A stretch of 64,000 bases of DNA from Methanocorpusculum sp. (GCA_017399555.1 JAFQBW010000017.1:53395-117394); one strand, 5' to 3'. Positions 26,577-35,191 are shown, counted from the first letter of the stretch. The notes: generated from the letters alone by a model not told the origin. A program made the numbers and translations.

Positions 26577-27050
26577 AATTTTGCCTCTTAATTAAGGTAA
26601 TTTTTCTTTAGGCTGTTTTCCGTTACTTTCCCTGAAATTTGCTGTCGTTACTATTAGTAATTACTGGCGGTCAGTGACGGTTTCTCTACACGTCCACGAC
26701 CAGCCTTTTCAGGCGGGTCAGGCGAACTCATCTGGGGATAGAGCCCGCCCCCTCTCGGGACATTAAAATGTATGAAATTGTCTGAATATAAGGATTCCCC
26801 TTTTGTGAGTAGAATATATTTTATACCGTATCAGGGGAAAATTTCCTCCAATTTCAGCCAATTCACAGACAAAACAGAGGATTTTCAAATATATGCCTAA
26901 ATAGCCGTCCAAAATACCGGAAAATCCCAACAACCAGCTGATAAAAAATCAGCAAAATACCGCATAATAAAGTGCGCTTGACATACACTGGAAAAAGCAT
27001 CGGAAACATATATAATCTCAGCAGTAATACGTGATTAACGGAAAACCTCT
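26577..27050. promoter_or_regulatory. Divergent control region between mcrB and mptG
   Basis: This 474-base gap holds two promoters and no gene. For mcr, the minus strand reads TATAAAATATA at 26815-26825, giving a long leader. For mptG, TATATAAT at 27009-27016 lies about 35 bases before the ATG. The leader of mcr contains a GC-rich island in AT-rich surroundings (26701-26760) with arms GGCGGG (26712-26717) and CCCGCC (26744-26749). The motif ATAATAAAGTGCGCTT at 26964-26979 matches the palindrome upstream of mtr in 15 of 16 bases. Confidence 0.6.
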
Positions 27051-28034
27051 ATGTATATTGAGACCCCATCCAGAATCCATATCGCCTTAATCGACTTGAA
27101 CGGCTCATACGGCAGAGTCGACGGCGGAATCGGCCTCACCATTGAAAAACCCGGTTATTCCATGACTCTTGCGGAAAGCGACAGAAACTCTCTGGACTTC
27201 GCTGAAAAGAATCTCCCGCAGGGCGTTATCGACGAATATACACTGAAAATCAACCGTGCCGCAGACAAAGTCCGGGAACACTTCGGAATCAGTGACGCGT
27301 TCGCATTTACCGTAAACAAAACCTACCCATCCCACTCCGGCCTTGGTTCCGGCACACAAATTGCCCTTGCTACCGCAAAACTGATGACCGAACATGCCGG
27401 ACTGCACATCCCAAGCGTTGAGCTCGCAAAAGTTGTTGGCAGAGCAGGAACCTCCGGCATCGGCACACACGGCTTTGACCTTGGCGGATTTATTGTAGAC
27501 GGCGGACACAGCAAAAAACAGAAGAAAGACTTCATGCCGTCGTCAGCCTCCGAGCCAGTCCCGCCAGTATTAATCGGCAGATACGACTTCCCCGAGGAAT
27601 GGGGAATTGCCCTTGTCCGCCCGAAGATTGGTACATACTTCTGCGGAAGAGAGGAAATCAATATCTTCCAGACCTGCTGTCCGCTGCCGAAGGATGAAGT
27701 GAAACTTCTTTCGCACATCATCTTCATGAACCTCGTGCCGTTCTTAATCGAGCATGACCTCGAAGGATTCTCCGCCTGCATCAACCGTATCCAGGAGATT
27801 GCCTTCAACAAATGCGAGTTCCAGCTTCAGCCGCCGGAAGTCACGCAGACCATGAACACCATGAAGGAATGCGGCATCCCCGGAGTCGGCTTAAGCTCCC
27901 TTGGACCAACCCTCTTTGGTGTCTATGACCTGCATGACAGCTCAGTCATCAAAGAAATGGAAGAGGCACTGGGAGACACCGCAGACATTCTGCTGACCAA
28001 AGGACAGAACCACGGAGCAGTAATCTACCCGTAA
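27051..28034 (+). CDS. mptG: Beta-ribofuranosylaminobenzene 5'-phosphate synthase
   Basis: A 327-residue GHMP-kinase-like enzyme that joins 4-hydroxybenzoate or p-aminobenzoate to PRPP, an early committed step in tetrahydromethanopterin synthesis. Motifs are TPSRIHIALIDLNGSYGRVDGG at the N-terminus (quoted in part), the GHMP loop YPSHSGLGSGTQIALA, and the C-terminal GVGLSSLGPTLFGV. Divergent placement next to mcr fits a role in methanogenesis. It ends two bases before the peroxiredoxin gene. Confidence 0.93.
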   Translation: MYIETPSRIHIALIDLNGSYGRVDGGIGLTIEKPGYSMTLAESDRNSLDFAEKNLPQGVIDEYTLKINRAADKVREHFGISDAFAFTVNKTYPSHSGLGSGTQIALATAKLMTEHAGLHIPSVELAKVVGRAGTSGIGTHGFDLGGFIVDGGHSKKQKKDFMPSSASEPVPPVLIGRYDFPEEWGIALVRPKIGTYFCGREEINIFQTCCPLPKDEVKLLSHIIFMNLVPFLIEHDLEGFSACINRIQEIAFNKCEFQLQPPEVTQTMNTMKECGIPGVGLSSLGPTLFGVYDLHDSSVIKEMEEALGDTADILLTKGQNHGAVIYP

Positions 28035-28036
28035 CC

Positions 28037-28489
28037 ATGCTGACCGCAGGAGAAAAAGCGCCGGAGTTCTCTCTTCCGGACAAGGATGGAAATATCGTCT
28101 CGCTTGCAGACTTCAAAGGAAAGAAGGTTATACTCTACTTCTATCCGAGAGACAGCACCGCAGGCTGTACCCGCCAGGCCGTAGCATTTGCCGGTCTGTA
28201 CGATGCATTCACACAAAAGAACGCAGTAATCATCGGAGTAAGCAAAGACTCCCAGGCATCACACCGGAAGTTTGCTGAAAAGAACGGTCTGCCGTTTATT
28301 CTGCTCTCAGATACAGAACTTGACGCAATCCAGAAGTACGGCGTCTGGCAGGAGAAAAAACTCTACGGAAAAGTGAGTATGGGAATTGTTCGGTCCTCAT
28401 TTGTAATAAACGAGGACGGCATTCTGGAACGGGTGCTGTATAAAGTAAAAGCAGACACCAATGCACAGGATATTTTAGACGGGCTCTAA
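28037..28489 (+). CDS. bcp: Peroxiredoxin, Bcp/PrxQ type
   Basis: A 150-residue thiol peroxidase. The N-terminus has KAPEFSLPDKDGNIVSL, and the peroxidatic cysteine lies in RDSTAGCTRQAVAF, a variant of the usual TPGCT. The downstream SVGKDS-type motif is here GVSKDSQASHRKFAEK. No second cysteine is present at the usual Bcp resolving position five residues on, where the residue is Ala, so it may be a one-Cys form. It likely defends the cell against peroxides and shares a transcript with mptG. Confidence 0.88.
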   Translation: MLTAGEKAPEFSLPDKDGNIVSLADFKGKKVILYFYPRDSTAGCTRQAVAFAGLYDAFTQKNAVIIGVSKDSQASHRKFAEKNGLPFILLSDTELDAIQKYGVWQEKKLYGKVSMGIVRSSFVINEDGILERVLYKVKADTNAQDILDGL

Positions 28490-28505
28490 GCCCAAACCTT
28501 CTTTT

Positions 28506-29270
28506 TTACAGCATCTTCGGGCGAATCTCGAACCGACAGCATTCAGAACCGTCAGTCATACAGGCAAGCTCCTTTACCTGCACCGGACAGCGGAAGAACG
28601 CCGAGAACAGTGCGGAAAACATCCCCTTCGAGATGATACATCCGCCTGAGATTCCCTTCGGAAGAGTCATGCACTCGTAACACTTATAGACGTCAAGCAC
28701 CAGCGGAGCGGTTGACACCGCCTGCACCTCACCGAATCCGTAATGCACCCAGAACTCCTGAATATTCTCAATCGTCTTGTCCAGCGAGTCGGCTACCACA
28801 TAGGGAGCAACCGCTTCGCCTAGAATTATACCGCCTCTTTTCAGAACAGGGTCAATACGGATTCCGGACTCCGCAAGCGCCACACGGAAGATGTGGGGGA
28901 GCATCTCCTTGTAGTCAATGCGGTCATAATTGGTATAGGTCTGGCGGATAAGCTCCCGATACTCGGCAGGAGCGGCATAAGTCGTCGGATCAACTTGTCC
29001 CAGATACGTTGCAGAGAGACGGTAAATCTTCTTCCGGGCATCGTTTGGATCCGGAACACGGACAATAAGCCCCGCTTCATCAAGAGAATTAAGATAATTC
29101 GATACAGTGGATTTAGAAAGACCGGTTGCCTCCTGAATCTCTGCAAAGGTCACGTCATCGCCTTCACGCATGAGACGAAGAATCTGAATGCGCACCGGGC
29201 TTCTGACAGATGTAACATTTCCATCACGCGAATACAGTTCAAGCTCTTTGGTACTGTCTGACTCCGGCAT
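28506..29270 (-). CDS. MsvR-like transcriptional regulator (ArsR-type HTH plus V4R domain)
   Basis: A 254-residue regulator. Residues ~20-95 form a winged helix with FAEIQEATGLSKSTVSNYLNSLDEAG (recognition helix in STVSNYLN). Residues ~100-250 form a V4R domain ending in FFRCPVQVKELACMTDGSECCRFEI. The middle has KCYECMTLP, close to the Cx2Cx3H motif of MsvR, a methanogen redox sensor, but with no His at that spot. Six or more cysteines suggest thiol-based sensing. It faces the peroxiredoxin gene tail to tail, which fits oxidative-stress control. Confidence 0.75.
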   Translation of the reverse strand: MPESDSTKELELYSRDGNVTSVRSPVRIQILRLMREGDDVTFAEIQEATGLSKSTVSNYLNSLDEAGLIVRVPDPNDARKKIYRLSATYLGQVDPTTYAAPAEYRELIRQTYTNYDRIDYKEMLPHIFRVALAESGIRIDPVLKRGGIILGEAVAPYVVADSLDKTIENIQEFWVHYGFGEVQAVSTAPLVLDVYKCYECMTLPKGISGGCIISKGMFSALFSAFFRCPVQVKELACMTDGSECCRFEIRPKML

Positions 29271-29393
29271 TTTTTCTCGGTATAAATCCCCTAACTTAGG
29301 TTAATCATTATGCACTAACACCATATCAAGCTTTGTTATGCGGCAAGAAAAATAGCGGAAAATCTGCGGGAAATTCCACAGATTCAAATCAGT

Positions 29394-30332
29394 TCACGCA
29401 TCCCGGTACGGGATTTCCACAGTGGTTAAATCGTTTGGTGCAACGACCTCGCCGTCGAACACCTCTTTGGCGTCCTTTACATGGTTTGCAGATGACGTGT
29501 AGCGGGAACTGATGTGCACCAGCGCAAGCTTTTTCGGATTGACAGCCGCGGCAACCTCGCCTGCCTCGCGGGCCGTGGAGTGCCAGACCTCGCGGGCACG
29601 CTCTGCTCCTTCCTCTTCATCGAAGGTTGCTTCGTGGATTAAGAGATCGGCATCCATCAGCAAATCGTTTCTGTTCTTCACCGGGCGAGTATCTCCGGTG
29701 TAGACAATCTTTCTTCCCGGACGGCGCTCTCCCATGACCATATCCGGTGTAATAGTAACCGTCTCTCCGTCACGCTCGACGGTAACCGACTGGCCCCGCT
29801 GAAGTTTGCCAAACAGCGGCCCCGGCTTGACACCCAGGGCAATAGCTCCTTCGCGGTCGAATCTTCCGGGACGCATGTCCTCTTCTAAGACGTAGCCCAC
29901 GCTTTCCATGCCGTGGTAGGTCTTGAATGCCATAACCGCATAGCCGTCAAAGATGGCAACGTCGCCGTCTGCCATCTCAACTGCATGGAGCGGGAAGGGA
30001 ATCCGGGGTGTTAACTGCCGGATGATATCTACATACTTCTCTACTCCGTGCGGACCGTAGATGGTCATGGGTTCTGTTCTGCCGTTGAAGGACATCGTCT
30101 CAATCAGGCCGAACATGCCGAGGTAATGATCAGCATGCCAGTGCGTGATAAAAATTGCATCGACCACAAATCCAGTTTTCAGCCGCATCATCTGCTGCTG
30201 TGCGCCTTCTCCGCAGTCGAAAAGCAGCGTATCAGAACCTCTGCGCACCAGAACACAGGACGGGTTGCGGTTTGGTGTAGGCAGTGCTCCGGCGGTGCCT
30301 AAGAAGTGGACGAAGAGTGTTTCTCCTGCCAT
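29394..30332 (-). CDS. rnz: Ribonuclease Z (tRNA 3' endonuclease)
   Basis: A 312-residue metallo-beta-lactamase-fold nuclease that trims the 3' trailer of pre-tRNA. The HxHxDH metal motif is THWHADHYLGMFGL; further ligands are in VYTGDTRPV and LIHEATFDEE, and the C-terminal His in LALVHISSRY. An N-terminal LGTAGALPTPNRNPS is typical. I choose the start at 30332 (MAGETLF), which overlaps the upstream gene stop by ATGA. Confidence 0.95.
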   Translation of the reverse strand: MAGETLFVHFLGTAGALPTPNRNPSCVLVRRGSDTLLFDCGEGAQQQMMRLKTGFVVDAIFITHWHADHYLGMFGLIETMSFNGRTEPMTIYGPHGVEKYVDIIRQLTPRIPFPLHAVEMADGDVAIFDGYAVMAFKTYHGMESVGYVLEEDMRPGRFDREGAIALGVKPGPLFGKLQRGQSVTVERDGETVTITPDMVMGERRPGRKIVYTGDTRPVKNRNDLLMDADLLIHEATFDEEEGAERAREVWHSTAREAGEVAAAVNPKKLALVHISSRYTSSANHVKDAKEVFDGEVVAPNDLTTVEIPYRDA

Positions 30333-31099
30333 CAGAACCACCTCCGAAGGAACTCAAGACTCTTTTTGCCCTCTTCCGGATTTCTGCCTTCCACGACGAT
30401 GATTTTTCCCTTGTACTCTTTTACAATCTTCGGCATGATTTTGTCCCAGGGAATACTGCCTTCGGAAAGGGGCAGATGTTCATCGCGGACGCCGTTGTTG
30501 TCGTGAATGTGAAGGTGGTATGCGTTCGGGAGAATGATTTTGCAGAAGTCATTCAGGTTTCCGTTGGTGTTTGCATGCCCGACGTCGAAGGTCAGCCCCA
30601 TACCGGTTCCGTCCACGAATCCGTCCTGCTCATACGGGTCACGGCAGAAGAAGTCGTCTAAGTTCGGCATGTTTTCCAGGCAGGCTTTGACGCCGACAGA
30701 CTCTGCGGTCTCGCCTAAGCGGATGCAGGCCTGTTTGTGATTCTGCCAGGCAAGTGCCGTGTCGTAGCGGCTGACCGGCGATAAGTATCCCGGATGGATG
30801 ACAACGGTGTCTGCAATCTCTGCGGCACGGGTGATGGTTACAGACAGCTGGTTTACCGTCTCTTCCCAGATAGGGAGATTGATGGATGCAGGATTCAAGT
30901 CGCTGAACGGCGCATGCACAGAAACTTCCAGGCCGGTTTCTTTGATAGTATTTTTGACGCCGGCAAAGGTTGTTTCATTATCGAGGCGGTAGTTTCCGTC
31001 TGCGGAGATTTCCCAGCCGTCAAATCCGGCATCGACGATACCGGAGACCCAGGCCGGGTCTTCCCAGACTTTGGAGGAGGAGGCGAAGTAGAATTTCAT
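30332..31099 (-). CDS. Sugar-phosphate isomerase/epimerase-like TIM-barrel protein
   Basis: A 255-residue protein of the xylose isomerase-like / AP-endonuclease 2 TIM-barrel superfamily. Metal-ligand candidates lie in VVIHPGYLSP, CLENMPN, TFDVGHANTNG and HIHDNNGVRDEHLPLSEG, and the last Glu in IIVVEGRNPEEG. The family binds two or three divalent metals; either a sugar isomerase or an endonuclease role is possible, and sequence alone does not decide. It overlaps its neighbours by four bases on both sides. Confidence 0.75.
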   Translation of the reverse strand: MKFYFASSSKVWEDPAWVSGIVDAGFDGWEISADGNYRLDNETTFAGVKNTIKETGLEVSVHAPFSDLNPASINLPIWEETVNQLSVTITRAAEIADTVVIHPGYLSPVSRYDTALAWQNHKQACIRLGETAESVGVKACLENMPNLDDFFCRDPYEQDGFVDGTGMGLTFDVGHANTNGNLNDFCKIILPNAYHLHIHDNNGVRDEHLPLSEGSIPWDKIMPKIVKEYKGKIIVVEGRNPEEGKKSLEFLRRWF

Positions 31100-31635
31100 G
31101 CAAGACTCCTGACAGTGTTTCGGATTGCTTCTTCGAAGGATTCGCGGTCGGTTTCGTTGACCAGGGTGATATCGGCGGCAGAGACGGCGCGGGCAAGACC
31201 GAAGGACTCTTCGCGGGCATCACGGGCAGATAGCGCATCCGCGGTTGTTGAGTCATCAGTTCGTCCCCGCCCCTGCATGCGTTCCAGGCGGATTGCAAAG
31301 TCTGCTTTGATGAAGATTACCGTAAAGGTTTCAAAGACAGAGCGGAAGTAGGAAATTTCAGCATCTCCGCGGATGCCGTCGATGACTGCGGTTTTGGCAT
31401 CCAGCTTTTTTACTTCCTCTGCGGTAAGGATAGCGACAGCATCCATGCCAAGCTCTGCGCGAAGGGCGCGGGCAGTTGCTCCAACATTTTCATCCGTTAA
31501 TTCGAGTCCTGCGGCTCTTGTGCGGTTTCGGATGATATCTCCCATGACAACTACCGGGATGCCGTTTTCCGCGGCAATCCGCGAGAACTCGCCTTTTCCG
31601 CTTGCGGGGTATCCGACGATTCCAATGACGTTCAT
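31096..31635 (-). CDS. UPF0200 nucleotide kinase-like P-loop protein
   Basis: A 179-residue archaeal P-loop protein related to adenylate and dephospho-CoA kinases. Walker A is GYPASGKGEFSR, and the LID-like region is RLERMQGRGRTDD. I set the start at 31635 (MNVIGIVGYPASGKG) because the P-loop strand begins there; the ATG at 31683 adds sequence overlapping the upstream gene. Substrate is unknown. It overlaps the zinc-ribbon gene upstream by ATGA. Confidence 0.8.
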   Translation of the reverse strand: MNVIGIVGYPASGKGEFSRIAAENGIPVVVMGDIIRNRTRAAGLELTDENVGATARALRAELGMDAVAILTAEEVKKLDAKTAVIDGIRGDAEISYFRSVFETFTVIFIKADFAIRLERMQGRGRTDDSTTADALSARDAREESFGLARAVSAADITLVNETDRESFEEAIRNTVRSLA

Positions 31636-32030
31636 CGATGTCTCACAAGCATGGTTTTGGCTTCGGCGGCTGTTCTGATGCATTCCATATAGGTAAGACA
31701 GCGGGATGCATCAGGCTCGTTTCCGGCGCGCTGAATAAAGGAGCGGATTAAGGCGTCAATTTCGTCACCGAGCGGAGTTGACGGGAGCAGCTCTTCTTTT
31801 GCATAGGCCGGCATGATTACGCGAACCTCGTCAGCTTTGGGAGTTGCAGCTGGAGCAGGAGATGCGGCCTTCTCTGCAGCTTCTTCTTTTGCGGCCTCTG
31901 CGCAGACAACGCACTGTTTTACGCCTTTTATTTCGAAGAGGGGGGCGCCGCATTTCGGGCAGGCCTCAGAGAGCATCTTTCCCCCGGTTAAGAGATGCTC
32001 TGCCATTATGTCATCAGGATTTCTGGTCAT
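31632..32030 (-). CDS. Zinc-ribbon protein, autoantigen p27 family
   Basis: A 132-residue protein with the layout of the Sjogren's syndrome/scleroderma autoantigen 1 (p27) family. It has an N-terminal helix (MAEHLLTGGKMLSEACPKCG), a zinc ribbon with CPKC and CVVC pairs at about residues 24-44, an Ala/Glu-rich linker, then a C-terminal helical region (IDALIRSFIQRAG). Cellular role is not known in archaea. The TATA element at 32068 would place its start close to the mRNA 5' end. Confidence 0.75.
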   Translation of the reverse strand: MTRNPDDIMAEHLLTGGKMLSEACPKCGAPLFEIKGVKQCVVCAEAAKEEAAEKAASPAPAATPKADEVRVIMPAYAKEELLPSTPLGDEIDALIRSFIQRAGNEPDASRCLTYMECIRTAAEAKTMLVRHR

Positions 32031-32067
32031 GGTATTTTTCTATAGTATTGAGTATTTGTTTGTTCTC

Positions 32068-32081
32068 TGAGTATATATTTT
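32068..32081. promoter_or_regulatory. Shared TATA element between divergent small genes
   Basis: The sequence TGAGTATATATTTT lies between the minus-strand p27-like gene (start 32030) and the plus-strand UPF0147 gene (start 32155). It reads as a TATA box on both strands. On the minus strand it gives TATATACTCA, the same form found before mtrE (twice) and the META lipoprotein gene. Confidence 0.5.
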
Positions 32082-32154
32082 GGGCGAGACGGAGGGGAGT
32101 CTTTATTGCATTATAGGTCTAACATGTGTACTACTTATTGGGGAGGAAATAGAT

Positions 32155-32418
32155 ATGGCAAACCCGGAAGATATGATTAAGCAGTGTGTTATGATGCTGC
32201 AGATGATGAATGAGGATCCGACCATCCCGCGCAACATCCGCCGCGCGGCAGATGAGACGTTAAAAATCCTGACTGATGAGAAGAAGTCCTTAAGCCTTCG
32301 TGCGGCAACGGCTCTGTCCAAGATTGATGAGGTCAGCAGTGATTCCAATATGCCGATGCACGCAAGAACCAAGGTCTGGGAGATTGCATCTACTTTAGAA
32401 GCAATCCCGCTTGACTGA
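32155..32418 (+). CDS. UPF0147 family protein
   Basis: An 87-residue all-helical archaeal protein of unknown function. It has [52 protein letters not shown] and [15 protein letters not shown], matching the UPF0147 pattern throughout. The start at 32155 is supported by a strong GGGAGG site nine bases upstream; the upstream ATG at 32080 would sit near the TATA element. A dispersed repeat follows its stop. Confidence 0.88.
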   Translation: MANPEDMIKQCVMMLQMMNEDPTIPRNIRRAADETLKILTDEKKSLSLRAATALSKIDEVSSDSNMPMHARTKVWEIASTLEAIPLD

Positions 32419-32424
32419 TTTTAT

Positions 32425-32600
32425 CTTACTTTTTTCTTTTTGTTTTGTTTTTTGTTGTTTTGCTGTTGGGTTTATTCCCAGGCTTTGTAAGAGCGTTTTT
32501 CCTACGCGAAAAATACGCGAAAGAAAACGAAAAACGCGAAAAAGGTACATGCATTCAAAATCACCGGAAACCTTTCACGAAAGGTATCGAGGGTTTGAAC
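32425..32600 (+). repeat. Dispersed 3' repeat, copy A
   Basis: Directly after the UPF0147 stop comes a T-rich tract, then TTGGGTTTATTCCCAGGC, then GAGCGTTTTTCCTACGCG (32491-32508). After an A-rich GCGAAA series comes GGTACATGCATTCAAAATCACC-like sequence (32544-32565) and a small hairpin CCTTTCACGAAAGG (32571-32584). The core and its order recur at copies B, C and, degenerately, D. Short open frames here are not believable genes. Confidence 0.8.
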
Positions 32601-32659
32601 GCGAACAGTTTTCACAGATGCTTCGAACATCCGGATATTGAATATTCTTTCCAATCGGG

Positions 32660-33343
32660 TTAGTTTACCGAACGTGTTATTTTTAGAATTTTATCAAGAC
32701 CGAGGAATAAATATCCAACCGCAACAAATACTGCAGCCAGTATGCCAACCCACATAAGAACACCGGAAACACCCAGTGTATCAAGATTTACAAAGAAGTA
32801 CGGGTAGATAAGCGGCGTGGTTGTGGTTGGAATCAGAATAGAAGTGTCAAACTTCAAAATGATTGCCTGAATTAGAAGGAATACTGCGTAAGCAAGCGGG
32901 AATGCAGCAGATGCGATAGGATAATACCATTTACACTTTCCGCGTTCATAGAATAAGAACCAGTCTGCGATGTACATAATCGGCAGTACAACATGGAATA
33001 GAATACTTCCAACTCTCCAGTTTGCCAGAGGGTCGCGTCCGTCTGCCCCGGCGAGCATAATATTGAACACAAGGAATGTAAGTAAAATTCCAAGCAATCC
33101 AATAAACTTCAGCAGCGGCACGGTTGTAACATAGCTGTCCTCTTTCTTTCCTGCGGTCTGAATCAGCGCGGCAAGCATAACTCCAAGACACAGGAAATTG
33201 CTGATGTTGGTGAAGTGAACATAGAAATCCCAGCGGATTGCATTGATGTTATCAAATATCCCAAGACATGCAATACATCCTACCAGACCAAGCGTACAGT
33301 AGACTGTTTGATAAATTAACTGTGCAGTTCTATTTTTAATCAT
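32660..33343 (-). CDS. Pr6Pr family integral membrane protein
   Basis: A 227-residue membrane protein with six predicted helices. It matches the Pr6Pr/FAR-17a-AIG1-like family pattern: DFYVHFTNISNFLCLGVML after helix 1, then FHVVLPIMYIADWFLF, and TTPLIYPYFFVNLDTLG near the end. Eukaryotic relatives hydrolyse fatty-acid esters of hydroxy fatty acids through conserved Thr and His; TNIS and the His in FHVVLP may be those residues. Its stop and the downstream phosphatase gene start are on the same strand, with the phosphatase gene upstream overlapping it by four bases. Confidence 0.7.
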   Translation of the reverse strand: MIKNRTAQLIYQTVYCTLGLVGCIACLGIFDNINAIRWDFYVHFTNISNFLCLGVMLAALIQTAGKKEDSYVTTVPLLKFIGLLGILLTFLVFNIMLAGADGRDPLANWRVGSILFHVVLPIMYIADWFLFYERGKCKWYYPIASAAFPLAYAVFLLIQAIILKFDTSILIPTTTTPLIYPYFFVNLDTLGVSGVLMWVGILAAVFVAVGYLFLGLDKILKITRSVN

Positions 33344-34461
33344 AATTTTTCATTTCCAGAAAGTTTCATCCGCAGATTAGACAAACTCTCTTTGCTCATT
33401 CCATGAGAGAGAACAAACTCCTCTGCAGCCTTTTGAAGATTAATCGAATCAAATGATTCATCCTCTGCAAGTCCGGCAATGCTTTTGAGAATTACCTGAA
33501 TATTTCCTTCTTCAACATAGGCATACTTCTTCTCATCCTCTTTGGTTATACCGTAATAATTCTCGTAACTTACCATGTAGTCATTGGAAATTTCATCGAC
33601 AGATGCTCCCATTAATGCGCCGATTAATGCAACCGTAAATCCTGCTCTGTCTTTTCCTTCGTTACAGTGTACCAGATACGGCGGTTCATTCTCCGAAAGG
33701 AAGGTTAATGCCGCAACAACTCCGGAGATATATTCCTCCGAGGTGAAATCATTTAACAGCGGAGATGTTAGCACCTTTCCATCTTCAAAAAGAGACAGAT
33801 AGTATTCTGATGAGAAATCCGGTTTTTCTGTATGGTGCAGGACATCTTCTGCGGAATCCGCGAGATTCACTGCGGAGCTGATTTTAGCTTTCTCTGCAAG
33901 CATATTGCTTACAGATGCCCTTCCCGCGTCGTTGTTAATCGGGGAAGCTGAACGGTACAGCGTATTTTCCGCAATACCGCCAAGCGTTACCATACGGAAG
34001 TTGGCAAAGATTTCATCGCCTGCAAAATCCTCACGGTTGGAAGAATACTGTCCTCCGGCAATTTCCAGAAGGAAGAGCGAGCCGCCTTTTTCTCTGAGTG
34101 TCAGAGATACAGCATCACCAATTTCTATTCCATGTTTTTCGGCAATATTTCCATAGTTGATGCAGATTTCAATAGAGTTATCTGATGTGCATCGGAGAAG
34201 ATAATCCCCGCTTTTAACGTAGAATCCGTCAAGATAAGGAATATCCTGAGTAAAATCGCCAACTGAGACTGTTACGGTATCTCCAAGAGTGATTCCGGAT
34301 GCTAAGAGATTTTCTGGTGTTGTGTCCAGAACGGCATGACCGTATTTGGATATCCCGGAGACTTCTGTGATACAATCCGGTGTACTGACACAGCCGCTCA
34401 TGAATACGGCTGTTAAAAGCAGTATGGAGATTATGCAGACAATACGACTTTTCATAACCAT
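33340..34461 (-). CDS. Lipoprotein with tyrosine-phosphatase domain
   Basis: A 373-residue predicted exported protein. The N-terminus is a lipoprotein signal (IISILLLTAVFMSGC) with Cys at about residue 23. Residues ~35-145 form a beta-rich region resembling the C-terminal domain of SAM hydroxide adenosyltransferases (AVLDTTPENLLASGITLGD). Residues ~150-330 form a Tyr/Ser phosphatase domain of the Y_phosphatase3 type, with catalytic Cys266 in VHCNEGKDRAGF and an upstream NLADSAEDV. So the phosphatase would face outside the cell. It overlaps the Pr6Pr gene by four bases. Confidence 0.7.
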   Translation of the reverse strand: MVMKSRIVCIISILLLTAVFMSGCVSTPDCITEVSGISKYGHAVLDTTPENLLASGITLGDTVTVSVGDFTQDIPYLDGFYVKSGDYLLRCTSDNSIEICINYGNIAEKHGIEIGDAVSLTLREKGGSLFLLEIAGGQYSSNREDFAGDEIFANFRMVTLGGIAENTLYRSASPINNDAGRASVSNMLAEKAKISSAVNLADSAEDVLHHTEKPDFSSEYYLSLFEDGKVLTSPLLNDFTSEEYISGVVAALTFLSENEPPYLVHCNEGKDRAGFTVALIGALMGASVDEISNDYMVSYENYYGITKEDEKKYAYVEEGNIQVILKSIAGLAEDESFDSINLQKAAEEFVLSHGMSKESLSNLRMKLSGNEKL

Positions 34462-34582
34462 ACCATTCTGTTTTTTTTTTTCTATATAAATGTTTGTTTT
34501 ATTCGAAAAATCACCATAATTTTTGAAAATAGATGAAAAAATTAATTATTTCTAAATCTGTTGTAATATAGGTGATACTAGT

Positions 34583-35191
34583 ATGACAGTAACCACTCTG
34601 GAAAATATTCGCGAATCATGCGGAGTTGCGGTGAAAAATACCATCTTCAGCATACCGCGCTGGATTGCCCTGACAATCTTCACCTGTATTCCAATTATCA
34701 ACTTCATTGCAAGCGGAGTATTCCTGAAAATCTACCGCAAGGAAGAGCCAGCAATCACTGAAGTCGGAAAGTGCTTCATTCAGGGATTGCTTTCTACAAT
34801 TATCACTCTGATTTATTCCATCATCCCTACCATCATAATCATTATCATGCTGTTATGCGGAATGAATGCAGAATCCATGATTGTTGTCCTTGCTGACTGT
34901 CTTCTGACACTACTCATCGGTTTCATTACAGCTCCGGCAATCATTAACTTCGCCCGCAAGCAGTCGTTTGGAGGAGCATTCAGATTTGGTGAAATCATCG
35001 GCATGATTGGAAAGCTTGGATTAGGCAGATACATCCTCGCATGGATTACAGTGATTATCCTCTGCATTCCAGTGCTTATTGTATGGGTTGTCTTTTCAAT
35101 GATTCCGGTACTTGGTCTTGGACTCATTCTTCTTACCTTCCCGATGATGGAGTTCTTCGCAGCAAAGTACTTTGACAACCTCTTTGAGTGA
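34583..35191 (+). CDS. DUF4013-like membrane protein
   Basis: A 202-residue protein with about four to five membrane helices in a repeated arrangement, resembling the DUF4013 group common in methanogens. Notable segments are GVFLKIYRKEEPAITEVGK between helices one and two, and FARKQSFGGAFRFGEIIGM. Function is unknown. The stop TGA is directly followed by the ATG of the GNAT gene, so the two are probably cotranslated. A near-TATA element (TAATATAGG) lies just upstream. Confidence 0.65.
   Translation: MTVTTLENIRESCGVAVKNTIFSIPRWIALTIFTCIPIINFIASGVFLKIYRKEEPAITEVGKCFIQGLLSTIITLIYSIIPTIIIIIMLLCGMNAESMIVVLADCLLTLLIGFITAPAIINFARKQSFGGAFRFGEIIGMIGKLGLGRYILAWITVIILCIPVLIVWVVFSMIPVLGLGLILLTFPMMEFFAAKYFDNLFE

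Noticed and set aside
32411..32663. Two overlapping plus-strand reading frames of 72-76 codons with a hydrophobic start
   Set aside because: They lie inside dispersed repeat copy A, are low in complexity at the start, and their DNA is shared with non-coding copies B and C.
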